Shown here one piece after another: positions 11,695 to 22,717 of a DNA stretch of 64,000 bases. Under the pieces are notes generated by a model. That model was not told where the DNA came from and searched no databases. It worked only from the letters and a program-made list of their open reading frames with translations. Position 1 is the stretch's first letter. The number at the start of each line of letters is the position of its first letter. This DNA is from Gibbula magus (taxonomy: Eukaryota > Mollusca > Gastropoda > Trochida > Trochidae), in assembly GCA_936450465.1 (NCBI GenBank), contig OW388303.1:3989693-4053692 (forward strand). Reading direction: 5' to 3'. The position numbers were made by a program, and so were the translations under genes.

Positions 11695-11921
11695 CCCACC
11701 GGTATGTAATACTGTGGGATATAGTCATCACCCCGTCCGTCATTTCGTTTCCGGAGCAGAACTCGAAAACCATTTATCATATCTTACTGAAACTGCACAT
11801 ATGTATTAAACATTTACTGGAGTGGTGCCTTTTGATATTTTCAGATTTTAATGTTTTAAATTTTTTTTTTACAAATTATGTGGGACCAGTGGGATATGTC
11901 ATCTTCTGATGACTCTTGTTG
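11695..11921 (+). repeat. Interspersed repeat family B (CCACCGGT type), short copy
   Basis: It starts TCCCACCGGTATGTAATACT and ends near GGGATATGTCATCTTCTGAT. A GTCCGTC remnant and the body phrase TTTCCGGAGCAGAACTCG lie between. The longer copy at 31553-32115 has the same two ends and the same body. Its class is unknown. Confidence 0.65.
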
Positions 11922-12045
11922 TCTATTGTAAATTCATTTCCAAAATTACGTTTGACTAATTGACACGCTTCAATTACGATGTATTGTCTGGTTTTCGATC
12001 AGAATTCACTACTTTTACCTTTATATCGTCATTATACTGACTCGA
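11922..12045 (-). mobile_element. Fragment of the TTAA-flanked MITE family
   Basis: On the minus strand the phrase TTCTGATCGAAAACCAGACA, followed by GTCAAACGTAATTTTGGAA, matches the core of the MITEs at 22247, 29854 and 38033. Neither terminus is present, so it is an internal fragment, also diverged. Confidence 0.6.
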
Positions 12046-12059
12046 TTACCATCAAAATA

Positions 12060-12690
12060 GTAATTTACATTGAAAAAATATTACAGGGAAGGTTGGTATT
12101 ATTGTTGTTGCTAGAGTTGTCCACCGCCTTCCATGCCATCGGGGGGCGGGATAGCGCAGTGGTTAGCGCGTTTGGCTTCGGATCAAGAGGTCCGGAGTTG
12201 AATCCCGCCAGGGGCAAGGCGACTTTGTCTGAGAACTGTTCTACACGCAGTTAGGTTTGGATGCAATGCTACACTGAATTTCAGTGCAGTACCACCCATG
12301 GTTCGCTAGTTCCAGCCGATGCTCGCAGGTTTCACCGCAATGCATAACCACATGACGTTGCTGGCTTTCTCCCTGCCATAATACTAGCAGCCGTGATATA
12401 AGTGAAATACTCTTGAAAGAGGCGTTAAACCAAAAACTCACCTCACCTCACCTCACCTCACCTCACCATACCATCGACCACGGCAAGCTACTATACCGTC
12501 TGTGGCGGGAATATGGACTCACTCACCCTGCCCTTGATTGATATACCGCTCATACCGGACAGGGAAATCCCAGTATGTCCATATTGATGATGCCACGTCG
12601 CCTGCCAATCAACTCTGTTATGGTGTCCCACAGGGTTGTGTTCTGGGACCCATACTATGTGTCGTGTACACTCCTTCATTAGGCAATCTC
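12060..12690 (+). pseudogene. LINE reverse transcriptase fragment split by a SINE
   Basis: Before the SINE the translation runs LLLLLELSTAFHAI, and after it DHGKLLYRLWREYGLTHPAL. Joined, these match the first conserved block of LINE reverse transcriptases (usually LDLSAAFDTVDH), with His in place of the catalytic Asp. Further on, in another frame, GVPQGCVLGPILC matches the next conserved block. Frame changes and the lost Asp show it is dead. The 3' part of a LINE of the same general type lies at 14018-14930, perhaps the same insertion separated by later DNA. Confidence 0.75.
12143..12467 (+). mobile_element. tRNA-headed SINE, full length
   Basis: The head resembles a tRNA: box A in TAGCGCAGTGGTTAGCGC, box B in GGTCCGGAGTTGAATCCC, acceptor halves GGCGGGA and TCCCGCC, and a possible TCG anticodon (Arg). 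A tRNA-unrelated body follows, with CTGGCTTTCTCCCTGCC and GAGGCGTTAAACC, ending in about five CTCAC repeats. Near-identical 11-bp flanks, CCATGCCATCG at 12131-12141 and CCATACCATCG at 12466-12476, look like the target-site duplication. It is inserted within a LINE reverse transcriptase. Partial copies lie at 21630, 32187 and 61806. Confidence 0.88.
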
Positions 12691-12769
12691 TGAGCAGCGC
12701 ATTTCCCATCTTCCCACGGCAAGGTGAAAACGTATAGAAATAAATTCTATGCATTTTTTACCTTGCCCT

Positions 12770-14017
12770 CAACAGCCCAGATAACAGTGTAACGAAGCAG
12801 CGACATCTATTGTGATCACGAGTTATGCCCCTTACCAGCTGCTTACATACAGCCAATGAAATCACCGTTTACATTCGGTACTGCAGAAGCGATAATTCTA
12901 AAATTGTTATTTTTAGAAACATACGTTGGGTAAACGTTTGTTCTTGTACATTGCAATACTCGTCGTATAGTACTTAAATACATGAACATATATCATCATA
13001 AACATGCTTATTGAATAAGAAGACCAAATGCGAGCCAGGAAGTGTTATTAGTTGATTGTTAAGTTTATAACGGAGACATATGTAGTTCATATGCAAATGA
13101 GAAATACCCACGTTCAAACAAAGTTAAAAGATTTGAATACAAATCGTCGCGTTGAATTAGAATATTTCAAATAGTATAGCGTGCTAATTGTAACATTTAT
13201 AAATAAGAGTTATTAAGAGTTATAGGCACAGTTTATCAAGCAAGAAATCAAATCACAGTTTTTAAAAACGTTATACAACCTGTATTTTCGGTATGTAGTT
13301 CAGTATTAAATAATTGAGATTGTTAAATCGAAATACCATGATGCCACACGCCTTATTTTGTATTTTGTAAAAAAAGATAGTGTGAAATCATTAAAGATTA
13401 GTTTCATTCAAACTCAACACTTGATTTGTTCAATTTCGGAGTGAATATCATGTGCTAGTTATTTTTTTAGCTTATATGACTTTTTAAAAACTATGACAAC
13501 CAACTAAATTGAATCACTCAACGTACTTCCAGCTGCAATGTTGTGAAATTAACAAACGATACCTGATAACATGCGCAAAATAATACGCGAAATTTATGAA
13601 TATATCCAGTTTGGCAGTTATCAAACAGTAACATCGTAACAGTGGGTCCACTCCATGTGCCAACTTTATGGCTTTTGAAGCTGTCCGCTTCGACGTTTTG
13701 ATTATCGATTACAGGTTTATGAAAGCGAATTGTAATTATTGTATTGCATCAATTGAAAGTTTATACAAGTCCGGGACTGATCAAAATACTGTCAAAAAGT
13801 GTGCTACAGTTTGCGACCCAAAATAAGTTCATATTGCAAGCTTTCTTCTGATTGGCCTATCGGATTAGCCTGCAGTACGCTAAAATCTTAGCTCAGAAAA
13901 AGCGGGCCGTGAGGTCAAGGGCGGAGGGAGATGATTTGAAAATCTTCTCGTTACGCCCGTGACGTTGTGAAGATGCGCATTTCCAGGCATGTTTATGCTC
14001 ACAATTCACAACTAAAA
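12770..14017. other. Noncoding DNA between LINE fragments
   Basis: No gene or repeat family was recognised. Its location between two LINE pieces makes an old insertion possible, but I found no convincing terminal repeats. Confidence 0.35.
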
Positions 14018-14930
14018 GACAGTTTTGGTCTCGATCCCTCTTGCCAATCATTCACTCGCCTCAATGGAAACATGTCTCTCTACTGTAAAGTCCTGGATGA
14101 CATCTAACATGTTGAAACTCAATGAAAACAATACTGAAGTAATTCTGATTGCTTCTAAACTTCTTTTTTTTCAAGATATAACTATTGAGTCTAAAACAAT
14201 TTCCTTCTCTACAACTGTTAAAACCTTGACGTGCATCTCGATTCTGGCATTTAAAGTGATTCTCACATCAGCAACATATGCAGAGTATGCCACTACCACC
14301 TCAGAAATATCAGCAATATCCGCCACCTCATCACACGAGATACAGCTACACTCCTTGCAAGGTCCCTCATCCTATCCAGAATAGACTATTGCAACAGCCT
14401 TTTTTGTGGAATTTCCAAAAACCAAATTCATCATTTTCAAAAGATACAAAACACAGCCGCCCGCATTGTTTCTAGAACTCCAAGATCTGCCCATATAACA
14501 CCTGTTTTAAACTCAAATCACTGGCTTAGCATTCAAGAGAGAATTGACTTTAGGATCATGTGCCTTACCTACCATTCTGTCAACCATACCGCTCCGATAT
14601 ATCTACAGAACTTAGTCTCACCATACTATCAGACTCTTTGTCTACGTTCAAACAGTCTTCACCTGCCCCAAGTTCCGGGGTATAAACTCAAGTCTTTCGG
14701 CGCTGCTCATTTGCTTATAATGCTGTTATCCTTTGGAACTCTCTTTCGCTTAACTTAAGACTGCCCCTTCACTGAACACATTTGAATCTCATCTTAAAAT
14801 CCAACTCTTTGCACGCTACCTTTAAGCAGACCTTTCCCTCCTTTGTGTATATAGTGTAGATATGTTGCCGCATTGAGCATGTGCCTTGCATATGGATGTG
14901 TGCGGAGTAAAAGTACTTTTATTATCATTT
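14018..14930 (+). pseudogene. 3' part of a LINE (reverse transcriptase thumb and tail)
   Basis: The frame around ETCLSTVKSWMTSNMLKLN, followed by TEVILIAS, matches the segment after the catalytic centre in CR1/L2-type reverse transcriptases. Later pieces in changing frames (SRPHCF, an RLPL region, and CALHMDVCGVK near the end) follow the order expected for the C-terminus of such proteins. Many frame changes and stops are present. The 3' end, near TACTTTTATTATCATTTTAT at about 14916, is approximate. Confidence 0.7.
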
Positions 14931-15054
14931 TATATTACATTTTGGATCAATAACTTTATTTCATGCTCTAGTCATTTGAATAACAAGAAACGTTATTTGA
15001 AAGCTAACAAATGATAAACGTGGAACTGATGTGCAAACATTTTATATTTTTTCA

Positions 15055-15280
15055 TGGAAACTGCTAAAATAATATTCCAAAGAAGTTTAAAACCACTAAA
15101 GGCACATCTACACATGAAAACTGTTCCCAATATCAGAGTTCCATTTAACTATGCCTTACGGATTTTCAGAGTTCTGGTCCGGAAACGAATCCCGGACGCA
15201 CAGACGGACAAAAGGGCGGACGGAGGTGTTAAAATATCCCCCCACATCTTCGTTGTGGCGGGGATAATTAAGTTATAAAT
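15055..15280 (-). repeat. Interspersed repeat family C (CCCCGCCACAA type), copy 1
   Basis: On the minus strand it begins CCCCGCCACAACGAAG, has a GTCC-rich run, then a body with TTCCGGACCAGAACTC and CATGTGTAGATGTGCC. The same order is seen at 44749-45250 on the plus strand. Class unknown. Confidence 0.6.
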
Positions 15281-15423
15281 GATTTTAAATAGTGATTTTA
15301 GAGTGTTTATTAGACTGTCACTTCAATTTGACGCTGCTACAACACTAGCCTAATATTGTCATTATTAATAATTCATTACACTACATGTAAGTATCTATGT
15401 TATAAATTTTAAATTTGATTTTT

Positions 15424-15780
15424 GGATTATCAGGCATGAAAGACTTAAGGCATGGCATGGCGTTCTTCCGTCCGTTCATCCGTTAATTTTTCACCTTTTC
15501 GACATTAACTCCAGAACCAGTAATTTTAGAGAGCTGAAATTTTATGTACAGACTCCTTGGTCAACGGGCAGTCTAAATGGAATATATTTATAAATAAATT
15601 TGGTGACCCAGTGAACCTAAATATTGGTCATGGTCTAAAAACCTATTTCCATCTTCTTCTCAAGTACAAAGAGCTCTAGAAAGCTGACATGCTGTGTACA
15701 GACTCCTTGGCATATGGGGATTAAAACTTATTTCGTTTATTGTTTTGAGAATGATGAGCTACATAATCAATGGGTATATT
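15424..15780 (+). repeat. Composite repeat (AGCTCATC family), short copy
   Basis: It starts in a decayed form of the family head (TATCAGGCATGAAAG), has GGCATGGCATGG and GTCCGTTCATCCG, then about one and a half units with GAGCTGAAATTTT and CAGACTCCTTGGTCAA. GATGAGCT at 15753-15760 matches the right end of the 1191 copy. It is much shorter than that copy, showing that the number of tandem units varies. Confidence 0.65.
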
Positions 15781-15885
15781 TTCATGTTTCAAACCCAGCA
15801 AAATATTTTAAAAATTCCAAAATAGATATATAACACAACTTAGTCTACACGTGTTTTTGTCATTCAAGGTTTTTTTTACAAACTT

Positions 15886-15887
<2 letters not shown>

Positions 15888-15968
<81 letters not shown>
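15888..15968. repeat. (TA)n microsatellite, 81 bp
   Basis: An uninterrupted alternating TA run, directly followed by a pogo-type terminus. Confidence 0.97.
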
Positions 15969-15971
<3 letters not shown>

Positions 15972-16060
15972 TCAGGCCTCGATAATCCGAACGCTTCCGT
16001 TTTTCATCAAAAACGTTCGGATAGTGAAATGTTCGGACTACTGAAATGAATTAAACAAGA
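15969..16060 (+). mobile_element. Left end of a pogo/Tigger-like element
   Basis: It begins CAGTCAGGCCTCGATAATCC, continuing GAACGC, which is typical of Tigger/pogo terminal repeats, and it abuts TA as expected for the target site. I found no matching right terminus or transposase; a related phrase, GGCGTTCGGATTCGG near 16363, may be a decayed end. Confidence 0.55.
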
Positions 16061-16645
16061 TGAAGTTGATAACCTTTGAATCTACAGACAGACGAGAACG
16101 TATTTAAAATATTAAATGAATTTGACACGCTGGATATTTATAACTATCGCACAAAATGAGAAATTTCAATATATTACAATCACAAAGTACTGACACACAA
16201 TGTAAAACATTACAATTTATTAAAATCACAAACTACTGACACGCTCAACTCCCGTGTCAATCCACTGTCATTGAAGTTTACCGATCCAATCAGTGTGATG
16301 ATCGCTTGTCGCCGGATTAATGAAGCAGAAATAGTTGTTATTAACTAATCCGTTACGGCTAATTGGCGTTCGGATTCGGAAACGGATTCAACGGATTAAC
16401 TACATACTACATACATGAAAAAGGCACATTGATTATAAATTGATAACTGCTATTAGCTCTTTAGATACACCATATGCTTTCACGTGATAGGATCTTACAC
16501 TAAACCATATTTATCTTTAATAGATATCAACAAGGCAATTTAGCTCTTTAATGGAATATACCATTTCAACATTTTTATCAGTTGAACCACTTAGGTTCTT
16601 TTGCAATTTGGTTTCATTGCTTCTCCGCCTCGACAACAGTTCGGG

Positions 16646-17695
16646 ATGCGTCTACTGTTTCTCACTGGTTTCCTGACAAGTTGCCTATATATCAGTATGA
16701 TTCAAACTGATAATGCGCTGTTTAACTCCAGGGGAAGTCTTCACAACTTGATGATATGTACAATGACGAAGGCCAACGAATGTCATCCTGCATTCATTTC
16801 ACCAAACAAGAACTACTCTTGTGAAGTATTTGAACACACCAAACGAGCTGAACATTCAAACACGGATTTTCAACACAGAACATTAACATCAAAACATCTG
16901 TTTGTGTTCACATGGGATTACAGCGTTGTAGTAAAACGGAACAACGAAGTTACATTTGTCAACTTAACACAGTTGTTGACAAGTCCAAGGATAACGGATA
17001 TTAAAATTCATCAAGAAACACTCAACATCTACACTCGCACATGGGGTAAAAATGGTTATATAACTCTGTATCGTTCTTTCTCAGGAACTGGAATGACAGT
17101 TTGTAGGCCATCTTTAGGATTCACCATCTTGGAATCAGGCATGTCGTTGATAACAGCGAAGACACGGCGAAAACGTATTAAGTTTACTGAAGTTGGCTTG
17201 AATGGGTCCGATGATAAGATACTTTTCACTCATAAATCACCACGATTAATCTCAATCGTCACCAATGTAGGAATCGCAAAACAGGATAAAAGTCTATTTT
17301 GGTGGGTCAACCATGGCCTGAACAATCCGATTTGTCACTTTGATTTGGAAAGGAGAATATCTCGATGTATTAGCAGGTCTCCTGATACAGCAAAGATTTT
17401 TCTTTTTCCTGTGACAATGCATGACAAAGTTGTCCAGAACTACAAAAGCATTGCTTTGAAGAAGAATGAGGTTAGCATAGAAGAACGTGATTTGAAAGGT
17501 GAAAGGAAAGGAACATTACTTTTTAATGATTGCAAAGTCGATGATATTACTCTTTCTGGGACAGAGCTTTATATATTGTGTGGAATTAACCAAAAATCGC
17601 CAACGATATATGGAATGTCAGTTAAGCAAAATGATAGTTTACACAGAATTAAAGTTGGCAAGCTTCGTGCAAAATTGTTAATACCTGCATTGTAA
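16646..17695 (+). CDS. Secreted orphan-family protein A3
   Basis: This is an intronless gene for 349 residues. I choose the ATG at 16646, in the same TTCGGGATG context as A1; the longer open frame from 16601 starts at TTG. Signal peptide MRLLFLTGFLTSCLYIS; Cys38, Cys46 and Cys59 (CX7CX12C). Motifs with positions: DIKIHQETLNIY 118-129, GFTILESG 158-165, LFWWVNHG 217-224, CHFDLERRISRC 230-241, ITLSGTELYILCG 301-313. Possible N-glycosylation sites are Asn56, Asn106 and Asn186. From about residue 84 the chain falls into roughly six segments of 40-50 residues with hydrophobic strands and a YWTD-like LFWW turn, so I infer a six-bladed propeller. The family is not recognised and its function is unknown. 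The frame is intact, so it is probably expressed. Confidence 0.88.
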   Translation: MRLLFLTGFLTSCLYISMIQTDNALFNSRGSLHNLMICTMTKANECHPAFISPNKNYSCEVFEHTKRAEHSNTDFQHRTLTSKHLFVFTWDYSVVVKRNNEVTFVNLTQLLTSPRITDIKIHQETLNIYTRTWGKNGYITLYRSFSGTGMTVCRPSLGFTILESGMSLITAKTRRKRIKFTEVGLNGSDDKILFTHKSPRLISIVTNVGIAKQDKSLFWWVNHGLNNPICHFDLERRISRCISRSPDTAKIFLFPVTMHDKVVQNYKSIALKKNEVSIEERDLKGERKGTLLFNDCKVDDITLSGTELYILCGINQKSPTIYGMSVKQNDSLHRIKVGKLRAKLLIPAL

Positions 17696-18955
17696 GGGAT
17701 GTTAAACAATCTATGAATACTGTGATTAATCCAAATACAAATTGAAACCTGGGGGATTATAAACGGAAATTCAGTCGAAGTTCTGACGCCTCTAGTTGGT
17801 CCCAATTCAACTCTGCAATTGCTGTTTTACGACATGTTCTAAATAGGTTTTGTTACAAAATAACATTTTTCATTAAATCCTATTAATGTTTTTTTCCCAT
17901 GTATTTGTGCGCCATGAACACATATTGTAAAGTACCGTTGTGTGTGTGTTAAAATGTCGCGGAATGCGTTTCATGAGTTAAAATTAAACTACAACTGCCA
18001 CACAAATGACACTATGCTTTGTACCTACCTTTTGTGTATTATCTAGCTTTTACACATTTTTGTTTCATAATTCAAATATGATAAATAAATCGTGATTGAA
18101 TTTATCGTGTTCATGAACTCATTTCTTTTAAGACATAACTTTAAATATTTTGAAAAGGTGACTCACTGGTTTGACTGTGTGAACATTTTGGAAATAGATA
18201 AGGTCATTACAAAACACACCCTAACAGAAGAATAGTTTTGTTGAAAGCAACTTGTTATCCCTATGTTAAAGCTTTTTTGGAATATTTCCCACATTTTAAA
18301 AATGAAAATGAAATATGTTCTAAACAACGTCATTAATGCATTTATATTTGATTCACCAATAACGGAACAAGAAATTGCAACATCAATATTTAACATTAAG
18401 ACAAAAAGAGAAAAATTGTGAATAGAAAAACTAATGGCTCTCAATTTGATATTGTGCCATTTCGTATTGAATGTTATATCAAACTCGTTGACACTAAAAT
18501 ACTTCCTAGCAGATGCTATCAATCGGAAAAAAGAAAGGGACCCGAGAAACCCTGGATTGAGAGACGATTATTATCTCTCAGATGTGATTCAGATAATTTC
18601 TTCCCATGTTACATATTTTACAAATGGTGAGCTTCTTTGACTAGAAACAGGTAATACTGATTGGTTGCAGTAAAAGTTAGTTATGCAGTCCGCGTTATAA
18701 GCGTGATCATTTGACAATGACAAGTTAAATAGCTGTTTTTGAGATAAACGTTTTCTCGTGTACATCATGTAATGTCTGATCCTCGATCTATGTTATTTCG
18801 ATTTCTGGAGAAAGTACTGGTATATAAACATGCTGGTAAATAGAGATCACCTAATTCGATACAAAAACTAAGAATTGTTTATTTTTGTAATCTTTGTCAG
18901 ACATGTTCGAAGTAAATATGCAAATTAGAAAAAAAAAACCTTTATAGTCAAAGGC
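17696..18955. other. 3' flank of A3 and noncoding DNA
   Basis: AATAAA at 18084-18089 is a candidate polyadenylation signal for A3, about 390 bp after the stop. The open frames around 18163-18640 show no recognisable protein and overlap in conflicting frames. Nothing else was seen. Confidence 0.4.
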
Positions 18956-18959
18956 TAAC

Positions 18960-19125
18960 ATATTTGAATAAACTCGGTCAATGTTAGCAATATAAGGCGT
19001 GACATCATTGGACGGAAAGTATGAACTTTTGCAGCTATTGAATTTTTTTAGAATCGAGAAATATTGACCATTTGTAACTCAGTTACGTGGGAAGAAATGA
19101 CTTGAGCTTTACGAGATAGATGGGT
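18960..19125 (+). repeat. Interspersed repeat family G fragment
   Basis: The phrases ATCGAGAAATATTG, TTGTAACTCAGTTACGTGGG and ATGACTTGAG correspond to those at about 45630-45710. Only two copies are in the window. Class unknown. Confidence 0.45.
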
Positions 19126-19257
19126 TTAGAAATACCTACATATATTGATACCATGTTTACTTTCATGATGTTCTGTACGTATTATGCATAACATATACAC
19201 ATTTATTTAAATGTCAGTCATGTGTACATAGTGATTATGGTGCATACGAGGTCTCAT

Positions 19258-19555
19258 TTTCATATATTATGGTGTGATATTGCTGTAATTGTCATATTAT
19301 GGTGTGATATGACTGTAATTGTCATATTATGGTGTGATATGACTGTAATTGTCATATTATGGTGTGATATGACTGTAATTGTCATATTGTGGTGTGATAT
19401 GACTGTAATTGTCATATTACGGTGTGATATGTCTGTAATTGTCATTTTGTGGTGTGATATGACTGTAATTGTCATATTATGGTGTGATATGACTTACTCG
19501 TCATATTACGCTGTGCTATGACTGTGGTCGTCAAATTATGGTGTGATATTACCGT
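19258..19555. repeat. Minisatellite, 30-bp unit, about 9-10 copies
   Basis: The unit contains GTCATATTATGGTGTGATAT followed by GACTGTAATT. Because 30 is a multiple of three, both strands show open frames of 71-99 codons made only of ten-residue repeats; I treat these as by-products. Copies at the right edge are degenerate. Confidence 0.93.
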
Positions 19556-21629
19556 GTGGGATATATTTTCTCGTAATATTGCGCTTGTCGATAAGTCAGT
19601 GATCAATGAAATTACGTGCTTTACATAAATCAGATTAACGTTATATTACTTATGTACCTGAAAAGGAATCCTATATTCCGAGAGACACCAAACCATACAG
19701 ACAGTTATAAAAGTCAAATAAAATTGTTTAGTAATCGAGCATTCAAAACTGTAATACTTACTTATAATACAATTGAACGCACGATACACAAAATGTATGA
19801 TACACCGTTACATAATATTATGTGAATTTATGATAAATGGAAACATGTTTCAAGATATACATTGTCGGAGTAAATTCGCCTTCTGCATACCAAAACGATT
19901 TTACTAAACTATTCCATCAACATACAATGTCAGATCAGTCAGAAATGGATCATGAGTTCTTTACCAGTTTCAGCCCTACACAAGTAAAAGTTGTATCTAC
20001 AATAAAAAGAGACAAACACTAGTACTTATTTCGTACGATGATTTGTATTAAAAAAAATTCATTCATTCATTCATCGTCCACGGATGCCCATTTGTGTTAT
20101 ATTAAATTATCCTTCCCTATACTGTATGCATGCTGAGGGTGTTCCTGAACACCATGCTGGTGTAGTTAGGTACATGTATATAATATAATAATTATGGACA
20201 GACTGTGGGGTTATTACCTGTTGTAATTAATCAGCTATCAGATGTATTTCACTTATATATTATGTACTGCTTAGAAGATATGATTTGACAACGTTGCCGA
20301 TATAGGTTAGCATGGTGGGAAACGGGTAAAACACTTGGCCGATACTTGAAACATTGGTCAGTTGGAGAATACTTGTCGAAAAATACGTGACCACTTATAG
20401 AATAGATAGTCACAGAATATATTGTCGATTTGAGAACACTTGGCCAACACGACTATGAACATGCGCTGATACACACTAGTTTGAAAAAGCTCTCTCTTCA
20501 AAACTTGTATCATTAATGTTTGTTCATAATATCCATATTTTAAATCTATTTTCGAAGAACAGGATCCCTTTTCCATTCTACAAATACTACATGTGTATAA
20601 AACACTTAATGAATAAATATTCATTAATTACAACGAGAAAGAATAAACATTACGCCCGTAGTGTTTCTCTCGGATTTAAAAAAACAGTATTCCGGAATAT
20701 ACCAGTTCAATATTGTTTATATTTTGTAAATCAGGAAAGATGTCATCAAACGTCAATGACGTCATGTAACTTCTTTTTATAATGCAACAAAATAATGTTT
20801 GTAGGGGTGACTTGAAAATAACAGTCTTCATATGTGAAGCTCAGTGAATAATTTTAAAAATAAATTTCGTTGTATGACAAATGAGAGAAACATGTTTATC
20901 ACATCCCTTAATCTCTATATATTTAGATTAGTATCTTCCGTGGGTTTTTATGTACGGTATACGCGAACTAACTTTTGATAACCAATATTTTGCTCAAATA
21001 GATATTCAGAGCAAATTCAACGACAAATGTTTATAGTCCATCGAACATTTTGACTTTATCTTACATGACAGAACAAGCATTTTCTAACGTGACGAGAAGA
21101 CCCGAGTAGATTTTGCATTCGAGTCACGAGTACATGTCCGTCATTCATAATGTAGTACATTTGGCAGGTCACTCATTTCAAGCTTTTGACAAATTGCTGA
21201 TTACTTTATATTGCTGGGATACTTACAGTGATTTATATGTGCTATATGTCTCTGATAATATCGGACTATCGACAAATGAAAGAGGTATGAATGCTCAAAG
21301 GTAACTATCACATGGAACAGTGTTTCATTCATTTGTATTGTTTAAATTAAGTGTGTTATCAGACTTACTGAATGTCTGTCATTTACAAAGAAATTTGAAT
21401 TTGTATTATTGTGTATTGTTCCATTCGAATACCTTTTCTGGTGCGGATGCCAACTCGAGTTTATGTTTCAAACGTATTAATAGATACGTGTCTATGGCTT
21501 ATCAACTTGTATGTAAAATGTTTATTTAATTTTGAGTATTTTTGTGTATTTCAATGTTATTAATATAACAAACCTGACCAGTTTGCATAGAAATCCCTTA
21601 GCGTAAGGTGATGAGAATGGTAATACATG
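19556..21629. other. Noncoding AT-rich DNA
   Basis: Small open frames at 19616-20022, 20358-20782 and 21113-21529 have no recognisable motifs, no conserved neighbours and biased composition, so I do not call them genes. A short (CATT)n run lies near 20056-20075. Confidence 0.4.
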
Positions 21630-21880
21630 TAGCAAGGTTTGGGTGCAATGCGACACTTAATTTAGCGTCAAACCTGCATCATTAATATTTGCCTAGTTCC
21701 AGTCGATGCTTGTAGATTGTACCGTAACGTATAGCCACACTAGCTTTCTCCCTGTAATATTAGTATTCCTCGTAGCTAAAGAATAACTAACGTGCTTCCC
21801 CTTTCATATAAAATTGATGTCCTTAGTGAAATAATTTTGCTTTGTCTCGAGCCTTGAAAGAAAAATAAACCTGATTTGAA
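21630..21880 (+). mobile_element. SINE, 5'-truncated and diverged copy
   Basis: It matches the body of the 12143 SINE: AGGTTTGGGTGCAATGC, CTAGTTCCAGTCGATGC, CTAGCTTTCTCCCTG and CTTGAAAG in the same order. It lacks the tRNA-like head and carries a small internal insertion. Confidence 0.75.
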
Positions 21881-22246
21881 AAGGGAACGAGTTATGTATC
21901 CTATCCTTGTATTTCATACGATTTACAATTTTTAAAAACATTTAATGTTGTCCCTATAAAGGAATGGAATAATATCAATCCCACAGCATCTGCGTTAACG
22001 ATATCGCGACGTTAAATAGTCACTCTTTTTAAATCAAAACCTTCTATAATTCGCGACGTTGAGTATGGCGAAACCGCTTGTCATTCTGAATGAAGGGTCC
22101 GCAATATAACATCCATGACCTGAGAGCTATCCGTACTTTGAGTAACGACCGCCAATTTGGTATGCGTAACAAGTTAAAACAACCTCCTTAAATATACGTT
22201 TTAGATGAGTGTCACAGTTGAAATGCCTTACAGATTTCCTTTTCGG

Positions 22247-22717
22247 TTAAAGGTACACATATTCCAAACGTTATAAATGGTGTTACTTTATCGAGAAGTA
22301 CCGACTGTTACAGAAAACAACCATTTTGATGATAGTAGACTTAGCATATTGACGATATGAAGGTACAAGTAGTGATTTCTGATCGAAAACCGGACAATAC
22401 ACAGCGTGTGGCGCGCGTCAATGAGTCAAACGCAATTTTGGAATCTTATTTATAAAAGACACTAAATTTGAGTTGATAATGTTTCATAGGTCCCATAACT
22501 ACTGTGCATATAAATGGGACGTGTAGTTTCGGTTTCTGCACATACATAATTATGTTACTCATTTTTAATTGGAGACTAGTAAGTATGATATATTTGGCGA
22601 TTGGGGATAAATGTGAAAGCTGAGTGAATTTATTTGTGTTGTAGAAAGCAGATGTCTTGAGTTGGAACGTATTAAAGCCAAATAAAATTTTATGAAACAC
22701 AATTGTGGTAACTTTAA
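22247..22717. mobile_element. TTAA-flanked MITE, copy 1
   Basis: It is bounded by TTAAAGGTACA and ACTTTAA. The core GATCGAAAACCGGACAATAC, then CAGCGTGTGGCGCGCGTCAA, is shared with the copies at 29854 and 38033. Compared with them it lacks about 20 bp next to the left end and its right terminus is diverged. TTAA at both ends suggests a piggyBac-type target preference, but no transposase of that type is here. Confidence 0.82.

Noticed and set aside
12143..12215. Functional tRNA-Arg gene
   Set aside because: It folds roughly as a tRNA, but it is continuous with a SINE body and CTCAC tail with a target duplication, so it is a SINE head.
12770..14017. A discrete transposon inserted between two LINE pieces
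   Set aside because: Possible end similarity (CCTTGCCCTCAACAG against an inverted GGTCAAGGGCGG phrase) is too weak, and no target duplication was found.
16601..16645. N-terminal extension of A3
   Set aside because: It would need a TTG start; the ATG at 16646 has the same context as A1 and gives a normal signal peptide.
19222..19521. 99- and 71-codon open frames
   Set aside because: Translation of the 30-bp minisatellite on both strands.
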